Of a DNA stretch of 64,000 nucleotides, positions 32,470-42,887 are shown piece by piece; position 1 is the first letter of the stretch; every line of letters starts with the position of its first letter. The notes under the pieces were generated by a model. That model was not told the origin of the DNA and searched no databases. It was given only the letters and a program-made list of their open reading frames with translations. The translations under genes were made by a program, and so were the position numbers. The stretch is from Pseudorhodoplanes sp. (GTDB lineage Bacteria; Pseudomonadota; Alphaproteobacteria; Rhizobiales; Xanthobacteraceae), in contig JAVSMS010000001.1 in assembly GCA_032027085.1 (NCBI GenBank), positions 1,070,332-1,134,331 of the forward strand. The letters are read 5' to 3'.

Positions 32470-35400
32470 ATGGTTGTCCGTTTCCCGCGCCTTTTCACGA
32501 TTCCATCCTCCGCTCCTTTCCTTCGCACGCTCTTGAGCGAGCTGATCGAGGGGCGGCTGGTTCCGGGCTTCCCCGACGCAGGCGATTCGCTGTCGCTCGC
32601 GAAGAGCACGCTGTATCTGCCGACGCGGCGCGCCTGCCGGCTAGCGCGCGACCTGTTTCTCGAGGTGCTGGCGGTCGATGCGGCGATCCTGCCGCGGATT
32701 GCTGCAATCGGCGATGTCGATGAGGACGAGTTCGTCTTCGCGCAAGCTGCGCATGACGCATTTCCCGACACCGTGCTGACGACGCCGGAGGCACTAGGAC
32801 CGCTGGAACGCAAGCTGCTGCTGGCACGGCTCATCCTGAAGTGGGCTGCATCGCCGGACGTCCGCACCGCCGCCGGCGCGCCGCTGGTCGCCAATAATCC
32901 CGCAACAGCCCTGGCGCTGGCGGGCGATCTCGCAAAGCTGATCGACGACATCACCACGCGCGGCGTGGCGTGGGACCAGCTTGAGCGCGACATCGTGCCA
33001 ACGGAGCTTGATGAATATTGGTCGCTGACGCTGAGGTTCCTCCATCATGTCCGCGATCACTGGCCGCGCATCGTGCAAGACCAACAAAAGATGGAACCGG
33101 CCGAACGCCGCGATCTGCTGATCGCGACGGAAGCCGAGCGGCTGAAGCTGATGCAGGGCGGACCGGTGATCGCCGCTGGCTCCACCGGCTCAATGCCCTC
33201 CACGGCATTGCTGCTCGAGACCATCGCAGGTTTGCCAAATGGCGCCGTGGTGCTGCCGGGACTCGACATGCATCTCGATGAAGCTTCATGGGAGATGATC
33301 GGGGGCGCGCATAATGCAGCCGGACAATTCGTGGTCCCTCCGGCGCCCGGACATCCGCAATTCGCCATGCAGGCCCTGCTGAAAAAGCTGGGCATCAAGC
33401 GCGACATGGTCGCGGAGCTTGGCATGCCCGCTTCCCATGGCCGCGAGGCTTATCTGTCGGAGGCTCTGCGTCCGGCGGCGGCAACGGATCGCTGGCAGGA
33501 GCGTGTGGCGGATGCACAATTCCAGCTTGGCCTTGATCGCGCCCTGCCCGGGATATCGATGATCGCCGCAGGTAATGCGGAAGAAGAAGCATTGGCCATC
33601 GCAACGGCGTTGCATGAGGCCATCAGAACGGACGAAAAATCGGCCGCACTGATCACGCCGGATCGCGCGCTGGCGCGGCGCGTGCTCGCTGCGCTCGACC
33701 GGTGGCAGGTCGCGGTCGACGATTCCGGCGGCGATTCTCTGTCGGACAATCCGGCCGGCATTTTCGCGCGGCTGGTGGCAAGCGTTGCGCTCGGCGGCTG
33801 CGAGCCGGTGCCGCTGCTCGCCTTGCTCAAGCATCCGCTCTGCCGTCTCGGCAAACACGAATTTGCGCATGCGCCGGCCGTCGCCCTGCTCGAGCGCGCC
33901 GTTCTGCGCGGCCCGCGGCCGCTGCCGGGCACCGGCGGTCTGCGCCACGCGCTGCGGAGCCTGCGCACGCAACGGGACAAGCTGCATCGCACCGATCCGC
34001 GCAAAACGATCAGCGACACCGACCTGGACGCCGCGGATGCGCTTGCCGCCGCGCTGGCGCAGGCGCTGCAACCGCTGGAATCATTGAAGGTCAAGGCGGC
34101 CACCCTGACCGAGATTGCAGAGCGGCACCGGCAATGCATCGTGAATATCTCTTCTTACATGTCGTCCGATGGCGTGAAGGTTGTGACGGCGCTTGCCGGA
34201 CGCGATGGCGACGCCCTCAGCAAAGTCTTCAATGAGATCGACGGCAGTCCTGCCGGCGGCGGTCTGCCGGTGCAGCTTGTCGAATATCCCGAACTGTTCC
34301 AGGCGGCGCTCGCCGAGCGCATTGTGCGTCGGCCGGGTGCGCCGGGCGCGCGGGTGCGGATTTACGGTCCGCTGGAAGCGCGTCTGCAGGATGCCGACCG
34401 CGTGGTGCTGGGTGGCCTCGTTGAAGGCATCTGGCCGCCGGAGCCGCGCACCGACCCCTGGCTGAGCCGCCCGATGCGGCAGCAGCTCGGCCTCGATCTG
34501 CCCGAACGCCGCATCGGCCTGTCAGCGCATGACTTCGCGCAGGCGCTGGGCGCACGCGAGGTCATTCTCACACATGCGACGAAACTGGCCGGCGCGCCGA
34601 CGGTGACGTCGCGTTTCCTGCAGCGATTGTCCGCCATTGCCGGCGAGGATCGATGGCGCGCAGCCGTCGCGCGCGGCGAGAAGTATCTTTCCTGGGCGCG
34701 TCAGCTCGATCGCCCCGCCAGGATCACGCCGACCGAACGACCGGCGCCGCGACCCCCGCTGGAGGCGCGGCCAAGACGGCTGAGCGTGACGGAGATCGAG
34801 CACTGGCTGCGCGATCCGTACACAATCTACGCAAAGCATGTGCTCAAACTGATTGCGCTTGAGGACGTCGATGCCACGCCGGGCGCGGCCGAGCGCGGCA
34901 CCATCATTCACGAGGCCATCGGCAAGTTCACCCGCACCTTCGCCGACCGATGGCCTGCCAAGCCGCTTGACGAATTGCTGGCGTTGGGCCGCCAGGCCTT
35001 TGTCCCATACGACGACTATCCGGAAGCGAAAGCCTTCTGGTGGCCGCGCTTCGAGCGCATCGCACGCTGGTTCATCGCGTGGGAGGCCGGGCGTCGCAAG
35101 GGGCTGACCGCGCTTCAGTCAGAAGTCTCCGCCCAATTCAAGGTGACGCCGACTTTCACGCTGAGCGGCGTCGCCGACCGCATCGAGCGGCGCACTGACG
35201 GCAGCTATGCCATCCTTGACTACAAGACCGGACGGCCACCCGGCGACCGCGAGGTCGCGATCGGTCTCGCACCGCAGCTCACCCTGGAAGCCGCGATGCT
35301 GCGGCAGGGCGCCTTCGAGAGCATTCCGCCGGGATCATCCGTCAGCGAACTCGCTTATGTGAGATTAAGCGGCGGCGAACCGGCCGGTGTGCCAAGTCCG

Positions 35401-35613
35401 AAAAATTTCAAGGACTCAACGCCGGACGCGAAGGCCGACGAGGCGCTGGCGCGGCTGCGCGAGGTCATCGCGCGATTTGAAGACGCGGACACGCCCTATC
35501 ATTCCTTTGTTCGTCCGCAATGGGTCGGCCGCACTTACAGCGACTACGACCATCTGGCGCGGGTGAAGGAATGGTCGGCCTCGGGCGGCGAAAGCGAGGG
35601 GGACGAGGAATGA
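32470..35613 (+). CDS. addB: Double-strand break repair protein AddB
   Basis: 1047 residues from the ATG at 32470; a longer frame from 32347 overlaps murU. Subunit of the AddAB helicase-nuclease that processes DNA ends for RecA. The N-terminal half has the inactive-helicase-like region (LFTIPSSAPFLRTLL, then LYLPTRRACRLARDLFLEVL). The C-terminal nuclease has RRLSVTEIEHWLRDPYTIYAKHVL and ADRIERRTDGSYAILDYKTG with the catalytic Asp/Lys. Overlaps addA by four bases. Confidence 0.95.
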   Translation: MVVRFPRLFTIPSSAPFLRTLLSELIEGRLVPGFPDAGDSLSLAKSTLYLPTRRACRLARDLFLEVLAVDAAILPRIAAIGDVDEDEFVFAQAAHDAFPDTVLTTPEALGPLERKLLLARLILKWAASPDVRTAAGAPLVANNPATALALAGDLAKLIDDITTRGVAWDQLERDIVPTELDEYWSLTLRFLHHVRDHWPRIVQDQQKMEPAERRDLLIATEAERLKLMQGGPVIAAGSTGSMPSTALLLETIAGLPNGAVVLPGLDMHLDEASWEMIGGAHNAAGQFVVPPAPGHPQFAMQALLKKLGIKRDMVAELGMPASHGREAYLSEALRPAAATDRWQERVADAQFQLGLDRALPGISMIAAGNAEEEALAIATALHEAIRTDEKSAALITPDRALARRVLAALDRWQVAVDDSGGDSLSDNPAGIFARLVASVALGGCEPVPLLALLKHPLCRLGKHEFAHAPAVALLERAVLRGPRPLPGTGGLRHALRSLRTQRDKLHRTDPRKTISDTDLDAADALAAALAQALQPLESLKVKAATLTEIAERHRQCIVNISSYMSSDGVKVVTALAGRDGDALSKVFNEIDGSPAGGGLPVQLVEYPELFQAALAERIVRRPGAPGARVRIYGPLEARLQDADRVVLGGLVEGIWPPEPRTDPWLSRPMRQQLGLDLPERRIGLSAHDFAQALGAREVILTHATKLAGAPTVTSRFLQRLSAIAGEDRWRAAVARGEKYLSWARQLDRPARITPTERPAPRPPLEARPRRLSVTEIEHWLRDPYTIYAKHVLKLIALEDVDATPGAAERGTIIHEAIGKFTRTFADRWPAKPLDELLALGRQAFVPYDDYPEAKAFWWPRFERIARWFIAWEAGRRKGLTALQSEVSAQFKVTPTFTLSGVADRIERRTDGSYAILDYKTGRPPGDREVAIGLAPQLTLEAAMLRQGAFESIPPGSSVSELAYVRLSGGEPAGVPSPKNFKDSTPDAKADEALARLREVIARFEDADTPYHSFVRPQWVGRTYSDYDHLARVKEWSASGGESEGDEE

Positions 35614-38600
35614 ATGCCCCGCGCCGAATTCCCGACAGCGTCATTGCCGAACAGGTCCGGGCCTCCGACCCTGAAGTCTCTGCCTGGGTGACCGCCAATG
35701 CGGGCTCGGGCAAGACCCATGTGCTGACACAGCGCGTGATCAGCCTGCTGCTCAAGGGCGAGGATCCGGCAAAAATCCTTTGCATCACCTTCACCAAGGC
35801 GGCGGCGGCGAATATGGCCGCGCGGGTCTTCGACACGCTGGCGGAATGGACCACGCTCGACGATGCGGAACTTGATCGGAAGCTGATCGCGATCGGAAGC
35901 ACGCCGGGCATCGTCACGCGCACGCGGGCGCGGCGGCTTTTCGCGCTGGCGCTGGAAACGCCGGGCGGGCTGAAGGTCCAGACCATCCATGCTTTCTGCA
36001 CGCGGCTGCTGCACCAATTCCCGTTTGAGGCCGATGTCGCCGCGCGCTTCTCCGTACTCGACGAGGCGACCGAGCACCAGTTGCTGGAAAAGCTCACGCT
36101 CGACGTGATGCTGGAAGGCGCGGCCCGGCACGACAGCGCGCTTGGCCGGGCGCTGCAGACCGCCATTGCCGCGGCCGCCGACCAGACGCTGCATGAGGTG
36201 ATCCGCGAAGCCATCCGCGACCGCGATCGCGTCCTGCGCTGGGTCGAGGCGGCCGGTTCGGCGGACGCCGCAATCGCAGAACTGTCAGACATGCTCGGCG
36301 TCGATCCCGACGAGACACGGGACACGATCGAGGCGAAGTTCTTCTCGCAATCGCTGTTTTCGCCTCACGAATGGGCGACCTTGGCGGCGATCCTGGCGGA
36401 AGGGCAGAAAGGCGATCAAAGCCAAGGCTCGATTTTCGCCAGTCTCGCCGGTCTTTCCGGGGAGGAGCGGCTCGCCAGCTACCTTTCAATTTTCTGCAGG
36501 AAGGACATGACGCGCCGAGCGCGGATCGTCACCAATGCCATAGCCGACGCGGACCCCGCACTGGCCGAGCGCCTGCTGGCGGAACAGGAGCGCATCTGCG
36601 CGCTGCTTGAGCGGAGGAACGCTCTGGTGTGCCGCGACAAGACCCGCGCATTACTCACGCTCGCGCATGAAATCATCGCGCGTTACCGCATCGAAAAAGA
36701 CCGGCGCGGACTGCTCGACTACGACGATCTGATCGACAAGACATTGGCGCTGTTCCGCAAGACCTCGGCCGCCTGGGTGCTCTTCAAGCTCGATCTCGGC
36801 GTCAATCATATCCTGATCGACGAGGCGCAGGACACCAGCCCCAAGCAATGGGATATTATTTCCACGCTGGTCTCGGAATTCGCGGCCGGCGCCGGCGCCA
36901 GGCCGATCACGCGCACTCTCTTCGCGGTCGGAGACGACAAGCAGTCGATCTTTTCCTTTCAGGGCGCCGCGCCGGAAAAATTCGCCGACATGCAAGACAC
37001 GTTCGGCCGTGCCTTCAAGGCTGCCGAACTTGAGCTGCGTCCAGTCAAGCTGCAAACGTCCTTTCGCTCCGGCAAGATTGTGCTGAGCGCGGTCGACACC
37101 GTGTTCCGGCATCAATCGATCTACGCCAGCCTGACCTCAGACAAGGACGGAATTCCGCCGCATATCGCCCTGCCCGATACGGCACCCGGCTGTGTCGACA
37201 TCTGGCCGCTGGTCGTTCCCGATCCAAAAGAACGGCCGCCGGGCTGGGACGCGCCCTTCGATACCCAGAGCGAAACCAGCCCGCAGATTCGTCTCGCGCG
37301 CCGGATTGCGCGCAATGTGCGGCTCTGGACGGCCGCGGGACAAAAGCCCGGCGATATCCTCATCCTGGTGCGCCAGCGCGGCCCGCTCTTCGAGGCCATC
37401 ATCCGCGCGCTGAAAGCGGCGCACATTCCGGTCGCCGGCGCCGACCGCCTGAAGCTGACCGAACATATCGCCGTCATGGACCTGATGGTGCTCGCGGACG
37501 CGCTGCTGCTGCCGGAAGACGATCTGGCGCTGGCGACAATATTGAAAAGTCCGCTCTTCGGTTTCGACGATGACGATCTGTTCAAGATCGCGTGGAATCG
37601 CGGAGACAAATCTTTGCGTGCGGCGCTGCTTGGCCGCGCCGCCAGCGACACCAAGTTTGCGGCGGCGGCACGGACAATCGGCCAGCTGACCGACGAGGCG
37701 CGTCGCGTCGGGCCTTTCAACTTCTATGCGCGCTTGCTCGGCCCCGGCGGTGGGAGAAAGAAATTCCTGTCGCGGCTTGGGCCGGAAGCCAACGACGCGA
37801 TCGACGAATTCCTCAATCTCGCACTTGATTATGAAAGCCGCGAAACGCCGTCGCTGCAGGGTTTCGTATCATGGCTGCGGGCGGCGGACGCGGAAGTGAA
37901 GCGCGACATGGAGCAGGGACGCGACGAAGTCCGCGTCATGACGGTGCACGGCGCCAAAGGGCTTGAGGCTTCTACCGTCATTCTCGCCGACACGACCACC
38001 CGGCCGGCCGGGCATCATCCACCCAAGCTGATCCCGATATCGCTGAATGGGACGGAGGCGATTGTCTGGGCCGGAAATAAGGCGAGCGATCCGGCCGCCG
38101 TTGCAGCAGCACGCCAGCGTGTCCTGACTGCGAACGAGAATGAGTATCGTCGCCTGCTCTATGTCGCCATGACGCGCGCCAGGCAACGGCTCGTCGTTTG
38201 CGGTGTCGGCGGACAAGAGAAGCGGGACGGCGCGGTGTCAATTCCAGACGGCTGCTGGTATCGGCTGATCGAAGAGGCGCTGGTGAAGACACCGCCCGAT
38301 CAGATGCAAAGCTTTGAGATTGACGCTGAAGATGGGGACGGACAGATCTGGCGCTATCTCAAGTCGGAGCCCGACCTGGCCGCGCGGACCGCGGGAGACC
38401 CGGATCAGGCCCTGGATGCCGCGTTGCCCGACTGGCTTTTGCAAAAGGGGGCAACCGAGCCGCCGCGTATCGCGCCGCTGTCGCCGTCCGACGCCTGGGA
38501 TGAGGATGCCGAAGTCACGCCCGCGGCAAGCGGGATCGACCGGCGGAAAGCAATCCGGCGCGGCACGATCATTCATCGGCTGATGCAGTCATTGCCGGAC

Positions 38601-39083
38601 ATCCCGCCTGAGCGTCGCGCCGACACGGCGCGCGCCTATCTTGACCGCGCCGGACGCGACGATTTCACCGGTCTCGAGATCAGCGACATGACCGCCCAGG
38701 TTCTGGCGATTCTTCGGGACGTGCGCTTTGCGCCGCTTTTCGCCGCCGGAAGCCGTGCCGAGGTGCCGATTGTTGGCCGCATTGCCCAGCCGGACCGCGC
38801 TCCCTTGCTCGTATCGGGACAGGTCGATCGTCTCCTTGTCACGCCGGATGTCGTCCTGATCGCCGATTACAAGACCAACCACGCACCGCCGCGCAGCCTT
38901 GATGAGGCGATCCGCGCCTTTCCCAAATATGTGCTGCAGCTTGCCCTGTACCGGGCTCTGTTGGCCGCGATCTATCCGGGACGCGATGTCCGCGCCGCGC
39001 TGATCTGGACTGAAACGCCGGATTTGATGGAGATTCCGGCCCATGCGCTGGAAGCAGCGCTGGCACCCCTCACCTCCCTGTGA
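35610..39083 (+). CDS. addA: Double-strand break repair helicase-nuclease AddA
   Basis: 1157 residues from an ATG overlapping the addB stop (ATGA). Superfamily 1 helicase motifs in order: Walker A VTANAGSGKTHVLTQRV, Ia CITFTKAAAANMAAR, Walker B HILIDEAQDTSPKQW, III FAVGDDKQSIFSFQGA, V VRVMTVHGAKGLEASTVIL and VI RRLLYVAMTRARQRL. The C-terminal RecB-type nuclease has LLVSGQVDRLLVTPDVVLIADYKTN. An in-frame start at 35520 lies inside addB and was rejected. Confidence 0.97.
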   Translation: MNAPRRIPDSVIAEQVRASDPEVSAWVTANAGSGKTHVLTQRVISLLLKGEDPAKILCITFTKAAAANMAARVFDTLAEWTTLDDAELDRKLIAIGSTPGIVTRTRARRLFALALETPGGLKVQTIHAFCTRLLHQFPFEADVAARFSVLDEATEHQLLEKLTLDVMLEGAARHDSALGRALQTAIAAAADQTLHEVIREAIRDRDRVLRWVEAAGSADAAIAELSDMLGVDPDETRDTIEAKFFSQSLFSPHEWATLAAILAEGQKGDQSQGSIFASLAGLSGEERLASYLSIFCRKDMTRRARIVTNAIADADPALAERLLAEQERICALLERRNALVCRDKTRALLTLAHEIIARYRIEKDRRGLLDYDDLIDKTLALFRKTSAAWVLFKLDLGVNHILIDEAQDTSPKQWDIISTLVSEFAAGAGARPITRTLFAVGDDKQSIFSFQGAAPEKFADMQDTFGRAFKAAELELRPVKLQTSFRSGKIVLSAVDTVFRHQSIYASLTSDKDGIPPHIALPDTAPGCVDIWPLVVPDPKERPPGWDAPFDTQSETSPQIRLARRIARNVRLWTAAGQKPGDILILVRQRGPLFEAIIRALKAAHIPVAGADRLKLTEHIAVMDLMVLADALLLPEDDLALATILKSPLFGFDDDDLFKIAWNRGDKSLRAALLGRAASDTKFAAAARTIGQLTDEARRVGPFNFYARLLGPGGGRKKFLSRLGPEANDAIDEFLNLALDYESRETPSLQGFVSWLRAADAEVKRDMEQGRDEVRVMTVHGAKGLEASTVILADTTTRPAGHHPPKLIPISLNGTEAIVWAGNKASDPAAVAAARQRVLTANENEYRRLLYVAMTRARQRLVVCGVGGQEKRDGAVSIPDGCWYRLIEEALVKTPPDQMQSFEIDAEDGDGQIWRYLKSEPDLAARTAGDPDQALDAALPDWLLQKGATEPPRIAPLSPSDAWDEDAEVTPAASGIDRRKAIRRGTIIHRLMQSLPDIPPERRADTARAYLDRAGRDDFTGLEISDMTAQVLAILRDVRFAPLFAAGSRAEVPIVGRIAQPDRAPLLVSGQVDRLLVTPDVVLIADYKTNHAPPRSLDEAIRAFPKYVLQLALYRALLAAIYPGRDVRAALIWTETPDLMEIPAHALEAALAPLTSL

Positions 39084-39167
39084 CCCTGCCTTGACCCTGC
39101 GGGGGGTCATCCATAGGTTCGCCATCCAGATATTCCGAGTGTTTCCCCCGATTCGAGAGGTGCTTAG

Positions 39168-39488
39168 ATGGCCGTTGGGAAAGTGACAGATGCGGATTTC
39201 GAGAGCCAGGTCCTGAAGGCCAGCGGCCCCGTTGTGGTGGATTTCTGGGCGGAATGGTGCGGCCCCTGCCGCATGATCGCGCCCGCGCTTGAGGAAATTC
39301 AGGGCGCGATGGGCGAGAAGGTGAAGATCGTCAAACTCAATGTCGACGAGAATCCCGCGGTCGCGCAGAAATACGGCATCATGTCGATCCCGACGCTGAT
39401 GATCTTCAAAAACGGCGAACTCGCCTCGCGTCAGGTCGGCGCCGCGCCCAAGGCGAAGCTGGAGCAGTGGATCACTGCCGCGGTTTGA
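39168..39488 (+). CDS. trxA: Thioredoxin
   Basis: 106 residues with the redox site [19 protein letters not shown], the conserved cis-Pro segment [13 protein letters not shown], and normal length. General cytosolic disulfide reductase. It lies 84 bp after addA and is followed by a strong terminator. trxA next to addA and folC/trp genes is a common alphaproteobacterial order. Confidence 0.98.
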   Translation: MAVGKVTDADFESQVLKASGPVVVDFWAEWCGPCRMIAPALEEIQGAMGEKVKIVKLNVDENPAVAQKYGIMSIPTLMIFKNGELASRQVGAAPKAKLEQWITAAV

Positions 39489-39516
39489 GCCGTCTGCAGA
39501 CACGAAGAAATTTGAT

Positions 39517-39542
39517 AACGGCCGGCTCAAAAGCCGGCCGTT
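39517..39542 (+). terminator. Hairpin terminator after trxA
   Basis: AACGGCCGGCT (39517-39527) and AGCCGGCCGTT (39532-39542) form an 11-bp stem with a CAAA loop. Downstream T content is low. Confidence 0.65.
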
Positions 39543-39577
39543 GGCGTTGAGGGAGGGCAGCAATCCACGGTGCTTGA

Positions 39578-40609
39578 ATGACCCTCCCGATCAGGTCGCC
39601 CTTTCCACCCATGGAAGCCTTGTCGGTGGACGAAGCGCCGCTCGGTCCGGAATGGCAGTATGAGCCGAAAATGGGACGGCTTTCGCTGCCTGCTCTTTCG
39701 TGAGGGCGCGCGGGTCACGCTGCAATCCAAGTCCGGGCGGCCGCTGACCCGCTATTTTCCGGAGATTGTGGAAGGCGCCCTCGGGCTGTCACCAAAGAGT
39801 TTTGTGCTCGATGGGGAGATCGTCGTGCCGCAAGGCAAAGGATTCTCATTCGATCATTTACTGCAGCGTATTCATCCTGCCGCCAGCCGGATTCAACGCC
39901 TCGCCGAAGAAACGCCCGCTTTGTTCATCGCATTCGATCTGCTTGTCGACGCCAGGAAGATCAGCCTCATTCCGGCTACCCTTGAGATTCGCCGCGCGGC
40001 TCTGGAAAAATTCGCACGCGCCAATTTCCCTGCCGGCGGAACATTCCGGCTATCTCCTGCAACGACAAAACTCTCGGACGCCAAATCATGGCTCAAGCGT
40101 GTCGGCACCGCCCTGGACGGCATCATCGCCAAGCAACGCAGCCTGTCCTATCGCTCGGTCGAGCGAACGGGCATGCAGAAAATCAAGAATTACCGCAGCG
40201 CCGATTGTGTGGTGGGCGGGTTCGCTACAACGAAGGCAAGAAGACCGTCGGCTCCTTGCTGCTTGGCCTTTATGACGATGACCGCCTGCTGCATCACGTC
40301 GGCTTCACGTCGGCGCTGAAGGCGGCCGACAAACCTGATCTCACCCGGCGCCTTGAGGCGCTGATCTCTCCACCAGGCTTCACTGGCAACAAACCGGGCG
40401 GGCCCAGCCGCTGGTCGACCAAACGTTCGGCGCAATGGCAGCCGCTCAAACCCAGGCTTGTTGTTGAAGTCTGTTACGACCGTTTCGGCGGCGGGAGGTT
40501 TCGCCACGGCACCGCGCTGATGCGCTGGCGGCCGGACAAGGCGCCGCGCCAATGCACGATGGATCAGGTGCAACAGAAACAAACGAACCTGATGCGGCTG
40601 CTCACGTGA
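39578..40609 (+). pseudogene. ATP-dependent DNA ligase (LigC-like) broken by two compensating frameshifts
   Basis: Read with two frame changes, the region encodes a 340-residue ligase: MEALSVDEAPLGPEWQYEPK, then WDGFRCLLFREG, FVLDGEIVV, FIAFDLLVD, LDGIIAKQRS and finally RYNEGKKTVGSLLLGLYDDD to the end. The first break is an extra A in an AAAA run (39668-39671) at the catalytic Lys codon of motif I. The second is a missing base near 40221-40224 in GGFRYNEG. The net shift is zero and the total length (1032 nt) fits a whole gene. It is either a recent pseudogene or contains two sequencing errors. No ku gene lies nearby. Confidence 0.85.
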
Positions 40610-41926
40610 TCATTCCGGCGGCGTCTCGTTGAGAGCCAGAACATCGCCTGCCAGATAGAGCGACCCGCAGATCAGGATGCGCGGCGGCATCGGCAACTGC
40701 AACTTTGCGACCGCCGCCAGCGCGGTCTTGATATCGGGCGCCGTCTCAGCTGCCAGACCGATGTCACGCGCCGTCTGTGCGATCACCTCGGGCGGCAACG
40801 GCTTGTCCGCCTTGGGGATGGGCACCGCGAACAGATGACGCGCCAGGCCGGAAAAATTGCGCAGATATCCGGCAAAGTCCTTGGTCATCAGCATGCCGAC
40901 AACCAGCACCAACGGACGCGGCACGCGCTCCTCGATGTCGGCAAGAGTGGCAGCGACCGCCCGGCCGCCGTCAGGATTGTGTCCGCCGTCGAGCCAGATT
41001 TCGCTGCCCGCCGGCGCAAGCGGCAACAATTTGCCTTGCGTCAGACGCTGCATGCGCGCGGGCCACTCCGCTTTCAGCAGACCTGTTTCGTAAGCTGACG
41101 CCGGCAGCTTGAAGCCCGCCACCCGCAAGCTCGCGATTGCAGTGCCGGCATTCACGAATTGATGCCGGCCCGCCAATTTCGGCGGCGGCAGGTCGAGCAA
41201 CCCATCCTCGTCCTGATAGACGAGGCGGCCATGCTCTTCACTGGTCATCCAGGATTGGCCGCAGGCATGAATCGGCGCGCGCAGCCTCGCCGCCTGCCGT
41301 TCGATAACACGAAATGCATCGTCGGCTTGCGGCGCGACGACCACCGGTGCCCCGCGCTTAATAATACCCGCCTTCTCAGCCGCGATCTTTTCTACCGTGT
41401 CGCCAAGATGATCCGCATGATCCAGCGAAACCGGGGTGATCGTGCTCACGCGCGGATGCGCGATGACGTTGGTGGAATCGAGGCGACCGCCGAGACCGAC
41501 TTCGAGAAGCAGGACGTCGGCCGAATGCCGCGAAAACAACAGCAAGGCCGCGGCCGTCGTGATTTCGAAAAAGGTGATGGTCTCCCCGGCATTGGCGCGC
41601 TCGCATTCGGTCAACGCCTCGTCAAGGGTCGCGTCGTCGACACGGCGGCCGCCCGATGGCGCTGCCAGCCGGATGCGTTCATTGAAGCGCACGAGGTGCG
41701 GCGAGGTGTAGACATGCACGCGCTGTCCGCCAGCTTCCAGCATGGCGCGCATGAAGGCAACGGTCGATCCCTTGCCGTTGGTGCCGGCCACATGGATGAC
41801 CGGCGGCAGTTTGCGTTCGGGGTGACCGAGCCTGTCCAGAATGCGCCACATCCGGTCAAGCGACAGGTCGATCAGCTTGGGATGCAGCGTCAACAGCCGC
41901 TGCAGGGTCGCATCAAGCGGGGTCAT
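40610..41926 (-). CDS. folC: Bifunctional dihydrofolate synthase/folylpolyglutamate synthase
   Basis: 438 residues. Mur-ligase-type ATP loop VAGTNGKGSTVAFMRAML, the FEITTAAALLLFSR and LLEVGLGGRLDSTN motifs, and the C-terminal IWLDGGHNPDGGRAVAATL are all present. Adds glutamate to dihydropteroate and folates. It lies 33 bp downstream of accD, the usual accD-folC pair. Confidence 0.96.
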   Translation of the reverse strand: MTPLDATLQRLLTLHPKLIDLSLDRMWRILDRLGHPERKLPPVIHVAGTNGKGSTVAFMRAMLEAGGQRVHVYTSPHLVRFNERIRLAAPSGGRRVDDATLDEALTECERANAGETITFFEITTAAALLLFSRHSADVLLLEVGLGGRLDSTNVIAHPRVSTITPVSLDHADHLGDTVEKIAAEKAGIIKRGAPVVVAPQADDAFRVIERQAARLRAPIHACGQSWMTSEEHGRLVYQDEDGLLDLPPPKLAGRHQFVNAGTAIASLRVAGFKLPASAYETGLLKAEWPARMQRLTQGKLLPLAPAGSEIWLDGGHNPDGGRAVAATLADIEERVPRPLVLVVGMLMTKDFAGYLRNFSGLARHLFAVPIPKADKPLPPEVIAQTARDIGLAAETAPDIKTALAAVAKLQLPMPPRILICGSLYLAGDVLALNETPPE

Positions 41927-41959
41927 GGCTGACAGGGTGCTATCGGCTGACGGCTGAAA

Positions 41960-42874
41960 TCAAGCGCTCGCCGGCACGCCCTCCGGCGACGGCAATTCCG
42001 GCCGCTCCGACTTTGCGGCGATCGCCGGCGCCTTGGTCAGCAGATGGCACAGATTGGCGAGCGTCTTGCGCAACTCATGCCGGTGCACGACCATATCTAC
42101 CATGCCGTGCTCCTTCAGATACTCGGCGCGCTGGAATCCAGGCGGCAGTTTTTCGCGGATGGTCTGCTCGATCACGCGCGGGCCGGCAAAGCCAACCAAT
42201 GCACCCGGTTCGGCGATATGCACGTCCCCCAGCATCGCGTAGGAGGCGGTGACACCGCCGGTGGTCGGATTCGTCAGCACAACGATGTAAGGCTTGCCCG
42301 CTTCGCGCAGGATTTCAACCGCAACCGTCGTGCGCGGCAATTGCATCAGCGACAGGATGCCTTCCTGCATGCGCGCGCCGCCGGAGGCGGCAAACATGAT
42401 GAAAGGCGTGCCGCGCTCGGCGGCGGTCTGCAATCCCTTCACCACTGCCTCGCCCGCTGCCATGCCGAGCGAGCCGCCCATGAAATCGAAATCCTGCACG
42501 CCGATCACGACAGGCAAACCGTCCAGCTTACCGACCCCAAGCTTGATGGCGTCGTTCAAACCGGTCCTTGTTCGCGCATCCTTCAGGCGATCGGTGTAAC
42601 GGCGCTGGTCGCGGAATTTGAGCGGGTCGATCTGCACTTCGGGTATGCCGATATCAAGCCAGGTCTCGCCGTCGAACATCGTCTTCAGGCGCGCGGTGGC
42701 GCTCATGCGCATATGATAGTTCGAGCCGGGAATGACGAACTGGTTCGACTCAACGTCCTTGTAGAAGACAAGCTGCCCGCTCTCCGGGCATTTGATCCAG
42801 AGATTTTCCGGCGTCTCGCGCCTGTTCAGAAATGAGCGGATTTTCGGGCGGACGACGTTCGAGATCCAGTTCAT
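41960..42874 (-). CDS. accD: Acetyl-CoA carboxylase carboxyltransferase subunit beta, without zinc-finger cysteines
   Basis: 304 residues. Crotonase-fold carboxyltransferase with [35 protein letters not shown] and [20 protein letters not shown]. In E. coli the N-terminus carries a Cys4 zinc finger; here the segment reads [15 protein letters not shown] and later [10 protein letters not shown], so only one Cys remains. This is typical of AccD in this order and means no zinc is held there. Lies between trpA and folC. Confidence 0.95.
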   Translation of the reverse strand: MNWISNVVRPKIRSFLNRRETPENLWIKCPESGQLVFYKDVESNQFVIPGSNYHMRMSATARLKTMFDGETWLDIGIPEVQIDPLKFRDQRRYTDRLKDARTRTGLNDAIKLGVGKLDGLPVVIGVQDFDFMGGSLGMAAGEAVVKGLQTAAERGTPFIMFAASGGARMQEGILSLMQLPRTTVAVEILREAGKPYIVVLTNPTTGGVTASYAMLGDVHIAEPGALVGFAGPRVIEQTIREKLPPGFQRAEYLKEHGMVDMVVHRHELRKTLANLCHLLTKAPAIAAKSERPELPSPEGVPASA

Positions 42875-42887
42875 GATTCAGCCTTTG

